Positions 58,873 to 64,000 of a DNA stretch of 64,000 bases are shown in pieces. Where the stretch lies: positions 620,001-684,000 of the forward strand of contig JAKULF010000003.1 in assembly GCA_022661535.1 (NCBI GenBank). Reading direction: 5' to 3'. This DNA is from Eutypa lata. Lineage: Eukaryota > Ascomycota > Sordariomycetes > Xylariales > Diatrypaceae. The position numbers and the translations under genes are program-made. The notes under the pieces are model-generated. The model saw only the letters and a list, made by a program, of their open reading frames with translations, made no database searches and was not told the DNA's origin. Every line of letters begins with the position of its first letter. Position 1 is the stretch's first letter.

Positions 58873-59419
58873 CAAAAGCCAGCGGCCTGGGGTACCCTGC
58901 TCATTAACTGCACAGAGGTGGAGTAATCCGGCCGTATCAGCCGCATCGGTTTCGACGTGGGCAGGTGGGATACTACTCTAGGAGCTTGGAACCAGTGTCG
59001 CTGGCGATTGTTTATATATTTTCGATCTTGGTTGACCCTTTGTTGAAATAGAGATCGCAGGGGCGACAATACTCGACTCTATGTATGGCGGACGACGTTC
59101 TAGAAGGGCCCAAGGTGGCGATTTGAGTGGGGGCTGTAGGCCTAAGGAAGCAGGACTAAACCATGCAGTAGACGGCGTAGTGCTATATAGTCCCTGGAGG
59201 AAAATAAATCCACCTGTTTGATTGGCTGCGTCTATGCTGACTCTTCCTTGGTTGCATGCATCTAGTGGCGGAAGCGGTAGTTGCACATTCTGGAGGCTAT
59301 CCTCCCTCTTTAAGTTAAATATGCATGTTATTGCCACATTAAATGGCCCTCTCACACATTTCGATCTGAGTGGCACTCTATTCAATTGTATACAATATAG
59401 CATGAGAAGCATGCCATGA
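58873..59419 (-). other. possible N-terminal exons of the GATA gene, or spacer
   Basis: A 144-codon minus-strand frame (59412-58978) fills most of the space between the GATA gene and the TF-like gene, beginning 7 bases beyond the stop of the latter. It has no recognisable domain. It may belong to the GATA gene through an intron ending at the AG before GTPGRW, or it may be chance. Confidence 0.3.
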
Positions 59420-61033
59420 TCAAGTCAGTTGAATGAACTCGGTACTCCTACGCTGAGAATCCTCCCACAAACATCGACCAGGAGCGTCGTGCAACGTATG
59501 AATCCAAGGAAACCCGCACAGCCGGTGACGGACAGCTGCCCAGTCATATAGATCTAACCGTTGACAAGTCTCCAAAATCAAGAGCAACAACCATTGATGG
59601 TCCTTAGATTTCAAGCCCGAGACGCCGCTTATAAACAGTGTCCATAAAAGCAGTGAGAGTCTGCTGTCCTGGGTATTTAGGGACGTAACTCGGATGTCTC
59701 GAATGGCTTTGTCTAGATGATCAGAGAGAAGAGGATAATTGGAATGGGCGTGGTCTCGGCCGTATTCCGGAAGCAGAGTGGTCATGAACGTTAGCATTGC
59801 CAGATGTACGACACCATCATGAAGCTCTCCTGATGCAGAGTGTGGTTTCCTCAGAGGAGCAGCCTCTATTAGACGATAAAGAAGCGATATTAGCGTTTCC
59901 GTGTAGCTCAGCGGATCGAGCTTCGTTCCCTCTCCTTCCCTGGTGTTCAGGATGCTGGCGAAGTTGATGACGTCGAGTGCGCAATGTGAAAGCCCAAATG
60001 GGGTGCTAAGGTGCTGCCCTTGGATAGGCTGGGAATCTCCTGAGACCGTATTCAGGGGCACTTCATCGATTCGAAGCAGCGGTGACCCGTTCTGCAATGC
60101 CAACTCGACGTCAAGCCTAGTTATGGTGAGACTTGGCGGTGGGAGAAACGAGGCAAAAGGGAAGAAAGGGACAAAATAGGAGGAAAGAAAACGTCAACGG
60201 CAAAGACATAAACACGTGCCTACCTCAATGCCTTCAGAGCTAATGTACGATTATCTTTCATCAATCTGGAAATTCCTCCCCGCAGCTGGATCATTCGATA
60301 TAGTCCGTTCAAGTGTATCAAGCCAGTAGAGTGCTGACGATGTACTTGTTGGTAGATGGCGAGAGTAATCACAGCAGCTATTGCGCTGTCTGAAACAGAC
60401 TCGGGGCCCGACAGCTTGAGATTGACCAGTGCGTATGCCTTTGAGATATGGTATAAAGTCTTGGAGGATATTCCAGGCTTACGCTCGAAGAAGTTGACGT
60501 AGGATGCTGATATAGCTAATGTGGAGTGGAAGTCTAAGGGGCATATTAACGTCGCTGAATGGACGGAACGGTTTCTCCCCACCTCACTAACATGCTTCAT
60601 CTGCCAGAACACAGTTCACCCAAATTGACTTCACCATGTCGAACTTTGAGCAGAACTGGGGTGGAAACAGCTCATCACTGATGTCAAAGAACCCTAAAAG
60701 AAGTATGTAAGACGATACGGACTAGTTGCTAGATGGGCTGAAGACTTTACATCGGTGCATGAGCTTAGTAGATTCGGAATCCAGTTCTTGAGGAAACCTG
60801 GTTAAACACATATCGTTCCATAGTAGTGGTCGGGGTTTCGAGGCCCCTGATCTTAGTATATTAGGGTTGGTCAGAATTCGTCGGATATGAGCGATGGTTG
60901 TCTGTTTTCTTGTTGACTGGCGTGGTCTGCCCGCATTCTTCCCTCTCATAACATGGGAACGAATGATGCGCCGCTCAGAAGAGCCTATTCCTATTGGACC
61001 TTGATCGATGAATCGCAGCGCCATCCCCATCAT
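59420..61033 (-). CDS. fungal TF-like protein (PF11951/DUF3468 type), no zinc cluster
   Basis: Exons on the minus strand are 61033-60751, 60693-60592, 60533-60224 and 60116-59420, giving 463 residues. The N-terminus FIDQGPIG and RRIIRSHVMRGKNAGR is the usual opening of these proteins, normally lacking a Zn2Cys6 cluster, as here. The joins rebuild LFPPQFCSKF..., VLADEAYFHSTLAISASYV and ALKALRLDVELALQNG. The conserved end LSLLLWTLFISG ... WAAVRHRLCGFPWIHTLHDA followed by PGRCLW matches the family. The domain resembles the regulatory half of fungal transcription factors; direct DNA binding is not evident. It is divergent with the SDR gene and on the same strand as the GATA gene just downstream. 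Confidence 0.82.
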
Positions 61034-61686
61034 TCTAGGCTCTTCTCGTCGCCTTGTCCATCTGCGTACGAAACAAGGACACTGTAGCTTTCCTTTCCCG
61101 AAAGGGAATCCAATATCAGATTGGTCGGACGAACGATCATGAAGAAGTTAGAGATGTATGTCGGTAGGGTCATGCTAGGCCGAACCGCTAACTAGTCCCA
61201 AAGAAGAAAACAATATCTGATTGGTCAAGTGGCCAAGACATGGGAACATGCGTCTAACCTTGAACAGATACTAATATCTAATTGGTCCATTTACCAACGA
61301 TCATTACTGGGAACTGCTTCTAATACGCCCAAACGGGGTAATATCTGACATTGACATGGACGGAACAGTCCCGTTTGTGGGTGCAATGAATCTTATGAGT
61401 GATATGTATGACACGGAGACAGGAATAGAACATGTTGCGGCTTTAAGTGCTCCGGTCTCCCTTGGAAATCCGTCACCTGCAAACAAAAGGAGATGACCGA
61501 ATTAAGATATAAACATGGATAGCAACTGTACTGGAAGAAAAAAAATATATACGTAGTCCGTCTCTTTCAACTATTACTAGGCGCATATTTTTCTACCCTC
61601 CTTTAAACGATACCTCGATCTTCAGTTCTTCTGGTTTTATTTGTTCAAAACAATCTCACCGGAATATCAATCGCAGTACAGGCACG
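61034..61686. promoter_or_regulatory. shared promoter of TF-like and SDR genes with repeated GATA/CCAAT motif
   Basis: A 653-bp divergent intergenic region. The 15-mer AATATC(T/A)GATTGGTC occurs at 61112-61126 and 61212-61226, with a one-base variant at 61273-61287 and a weaker fourth copy at about 61340-61357. Each holds TATC (GATA on the other strand) directly joined to ATTGG (reverse CCAAT). Confidence 0.7.
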
Positions 61687-63945
61687 ATGGTGATGCTCCG
61701 ACTAACTGCCGAGCAGTACAAGAAGCTGCCCATCCTAGCAAACGAATCGACTTGCCTTGGGAAAACTTACATAGTCACGGGTAGTAACTCTGGCCTCGGC
61801 CTAGAGACTGCGCGACATCTTGTTGAGTTCTTGGCCTCGCGCGTTGTCCTGGCCGTGCGGAACCTCACGGCAGGAGAGAACGCCAAAAAGGAGATTGAGA
61901 AGTCAACGGGGCGCAAGGGAGTTATGCAGGTAATTAAATAAGTCAACCACCCCCTTAACGCACACCTCCTTTAACGCCCACCTATTTCCCATATAAAATC
62001 CTATATTTTAACAATTTATATTTAATTAATTAAAATACTTCTAAAAAAAAGAAATATTGTATAAAATACTTTATTATATAATTAAACAAAATTTAATTTA
62101 AAATTATATTATTTTATTATTTAAATTTTATAAAATAATGCTTAAAGTTTAAAAAACTTATATTAATAATTTATTATATAAATTATTAATAAATTTATTA
62201 AAAAATTTATATTTTATAAAAACTTATATAATTTTTTAAATATATATCGTATTTAAATGCATTTTAATATTTTATAAATATAACTTTTTAAATTTATTAT
62301 ATATAAAAAAAATTACGTAATATATTTTTTTCGATTTTATATTTAATATAATACGTTTTAATTTATTTTATAATTCGTTTTGGCGTTTTTCATATAAAAT
62401 ATTATCGTATTTTTATACTTTTTTATTATATATTTAATTAAATAAAATATTTATTTAAAATTTTAATTATATAATATGTTTATTATATATAATATTATAT
62501 AAAAACATTAAAAATTAAATTAAATTTTATAAAATACGTATAATATTAAATATTTAAATAATATATTTTAAATATAAAAATCTTTTATATAAATAAAATT
62601 ATTAAAATAAAATTATTTAAAATATAATATAAACTTTATATTACTTTATATAATATAATAATATATTATAAAAGTTTTTTTTTAATTATTACGTTATATT
62701 TAATTAATAATATATTAAAATAAATAAAGCCTTTTTATATTAAATATATATTTCTTTATATTTATTATATAATAAAAAATATATATTAATAATATATATT
62801 TTTAAGTTTTTAAGCTTTTTTTTTATATAATTTAAATAAAATAAAACGTTAATTTTTATAAACTTAATTAATATAAAAAATAAACATTTATATTTATAAA
62901 TAATAAAATATCCACTTTATATTTTATTATATAAAAAATTTAAATCCGAAAACCGCTTATTTTTCCGATTTTTTGTTAACGTTTTATTAAGATTTAAATT
63001 ATGTGGGGTTAAGTGGGCGTTGAGGGGGGTGTGCGTTGAGGGGGTGTTTGACTTACACCATGAAAAATCCAAGAAGGGTTCCCTGCTTAGGAAAGACTCA
63101 CACCTCTTATAGGTATGGCACCTCGATATGGCATCGCATGCGTCTGTTCAGAGCTTTGCCAAGAAAGCATCTGCAGAACTGGACAGGATCGATGGTCTCG
63201 TTGCCAATGCTGGCGTCATGTTAGACGCATGGTCGATTGCCGAGGGCATGGAGACTAGTGTCACCGTCAACGTTATCAACACCTTGTTCCTGGGAGTTCT
63301 GATGATGCCCAAGCTGAGCGAGAGTGGACGCAAGTTTGGGATAAAGCCCACTCTTGTCTTCATCGTCAGCGTTCTAGGATATACCGTCAAAGCTGAGATG
63401 GACAAAAGCCGCGATGGGATTATTTTCGATGGACTGAACGATCAGAAACGGGCCAACATGGATCAACGGTGAGTGAACAACGTACCCTTTCAAAGACTGT
63501 GTGGTCTGTGATGTACGTGATGGAATACTAACATATGTCCAAAATCAGGTACGCTCTCACAAAACTCGTAGAAGAGTGTGCCGTGCGCCAGTTTGCAGCC
63601 TTGTGCCCGGTAGAGCGTACGGGTGTGATCGTGAATATGGTGGCCCCTGGTCTCTGCTCCACTGGCCTAGGCCGGGACGCCAGAACTTTCACCAAGATGA
63701 TGCACGAGGCAGTTCGAGGCATGATGGCGCGGACTGCAGAGGAGGGAAGTCGCACGATCTTGCATGGATTGGTGGCCGGCGAGGAGAGCCACGGTAAACT
63801 GCTATCAGGTTGTAAGATTAAGGAGTACTGGGTGCCTGATTGGGTCAGTAATGAAGACGGCCAAAGATTGCAGGATAGGATATGGAAGGAGCTCGCTGCT
63901 AGGTTGGAAGAGGTACAACCTGGGTGTATCTCTCAGCTCTCATAG
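61687..63945 (+). CDS. short-chain dehydrogenase/reductase, first intron carries a transposon relic
   Basis: NAD(P)-dependent oxidoreductase of the classical SDR type. Exons 61687-61929, 63113-63468 and 63549-63945 give 331 residues. The cofactor motif is TGSNSGLG, the NAG motif is NAGV, the active-site Ser is in FIVSVLG, and the catalytic pair is YALTK (YxxxK). GKTYIVTGSNSGLGLETARH and NMVAPGLCSTGL place it near fungal retinol-dehydrogenase-like/secondary-metabolism SDRs; substrate unknown. Intron 1 (61930-63112, 1,183 bp) is extraordinarily long for this genome because of an inserted element. The splice sites (GTAATT donor, CTTATAG acceptor) and both reading frames are intact (MQ | VWHLDM), so the gene may still work. 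Confidence 0.88.
61941..61983 (+). repeat. left terminal inverted repeat
   Basis: GC-rich 43-bp arm starting AGTCAACCACCCCCTTAACG, complementary to the right arm with six mismatches. Confidence 0.88.
63011..63053 (-). repeat. right terminal inverted repeat
   Basis: Read on the minus strand it starts AGTCAAACACCCCCTCAACG. It keeps more C where the left arm has T, in line with C-to-T mutation. Confidence 0.88.
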
Positions 63946-64000
63946 ACTTTGATTGATCCAGAACAAGGCTCTGTATTGTGTTGTTTGAAATTTCATTCTC

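Larger units (their letters stand above)
61941..63053. mobile_element. RIP-like degraded DNA transposon, pogo/Fot1-type TIR and TA duplication
   Basis: A 1,113-bp element inside SDR intron 1. Its ends are 43-bp inverted repeats (61941-61983 and 63011-63053), identical at 37 positions; five of the six differences are C/T transitions. The outermost bases are AGTCAA, like the ends I recall for fungal Fot1/pogo elements. TA dinucleotides flank it at 61939-61940 and 63054-63055, the Tc1/mariner-pogo target duplication. The interior is extremely AT-rich with few CpA dinucleotides and no open frame of note, as expected after repeat-induced point mutation. At 1.1 kb it is shorter than autonomous Fot1-type elements (about 1.9 kb), so it is a non-autonomous or deleted copy. 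Confidence 0.85.

Noticed and set aside
62000..63000. AT-saturated block considered as mitochondrial DNA insertion or centromere-like DNA
   Set aside because: Paired TIRs and a TA duplication bound it exactly, so a mutated DNA transposon explains it better.
1..64000. CRISPR arrays, operons, bacterial mobile elements
   Set aside because: No regular repeat-spacer structure; the introns and gene families are eukaryotic fungal.

Overview
The window is nuclear DNA of a filamentous ascomycete (Pezizomycotina, most likely a Sordariomycete). The evidence is short GT-AG introns of about 50-250 bp with CTAAC/CTNAC-type branch sites, single-gene transcription units, a tRNA-Arg with an intron, and protein families typical of these fungi: a GH71 mutanase with a CBM24-like tail, a GH2 exo-glucosaminidase, 2EXR and F-box proteins, an NRPS-like adenylation enzyme, and fungal TF-like and GATA regulators. 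The placement is inference; no rDNA or phylogenetic marker is present. I rebuilt spliced models by hand. Exon borders keep the reading frame and restore family motifs.

Left part (1-12.3 kb): glucose-6-phosphate dehydrogenase (five exons); an APH-type phosphotransferase gene broken by one in-frame TGA; a tRNA-Arg(TCG) with a 32-nt intron; a 3.5-kb gene-poor stretch; then a stand-alone NRPS-like adenylation enzyme (three exons).

Middle (14.9-30 kb): a full-length, eight-exon ABC-B (P-glycoprotein-type) transporter; a secreted alpha-1,3-glucanase; a membrane protein with a fungal 'luciferase' (PF17648-like) domain and a Pro/Ala tail; and an MFS sugar transporter. A 6.3-kb gene-poor stretch follows.

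Right part (36-64 kb): a NEDD8 protease (DEN1/Nep2) with a 15-nt microexon; an F-box protein with an (Asn-Asp)n hexanucleotide repeat; a compact housekeeping block of SLX9 (ribosome biogenesis), UBA4 (tRNA thiolation/urmylation) and PAM17 (mitochondrial import motor); an F-box-like protein; a degenerate-looking STAND/NACHT-type fragment; a secreted GH2 exo-beta-D-glucosaminidase; a short 2EXR protein; and a small cysteine-rich secreted protein. The right end holds a GATA zinc-finger gene, a fungal TF-like gene on the same strand, and a divergent short-chain dehydrogenase (SDR).

The right end is the most interesting area. The shared promoter between the TF-like and SDR genes carries three or four direct copies of a composite GATA+CCAAT motif, beside a gene for a GATA factor. 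The first SDR intron carries a 1,113-bp, very AT-rich element with 43-bp terminal inverted repeats and a TA target-site duplication. It looks like a RIP-mutated pogo/Fot1-type DNA transposon; removing it and one TA leaves an ordinary 68-bp intron.
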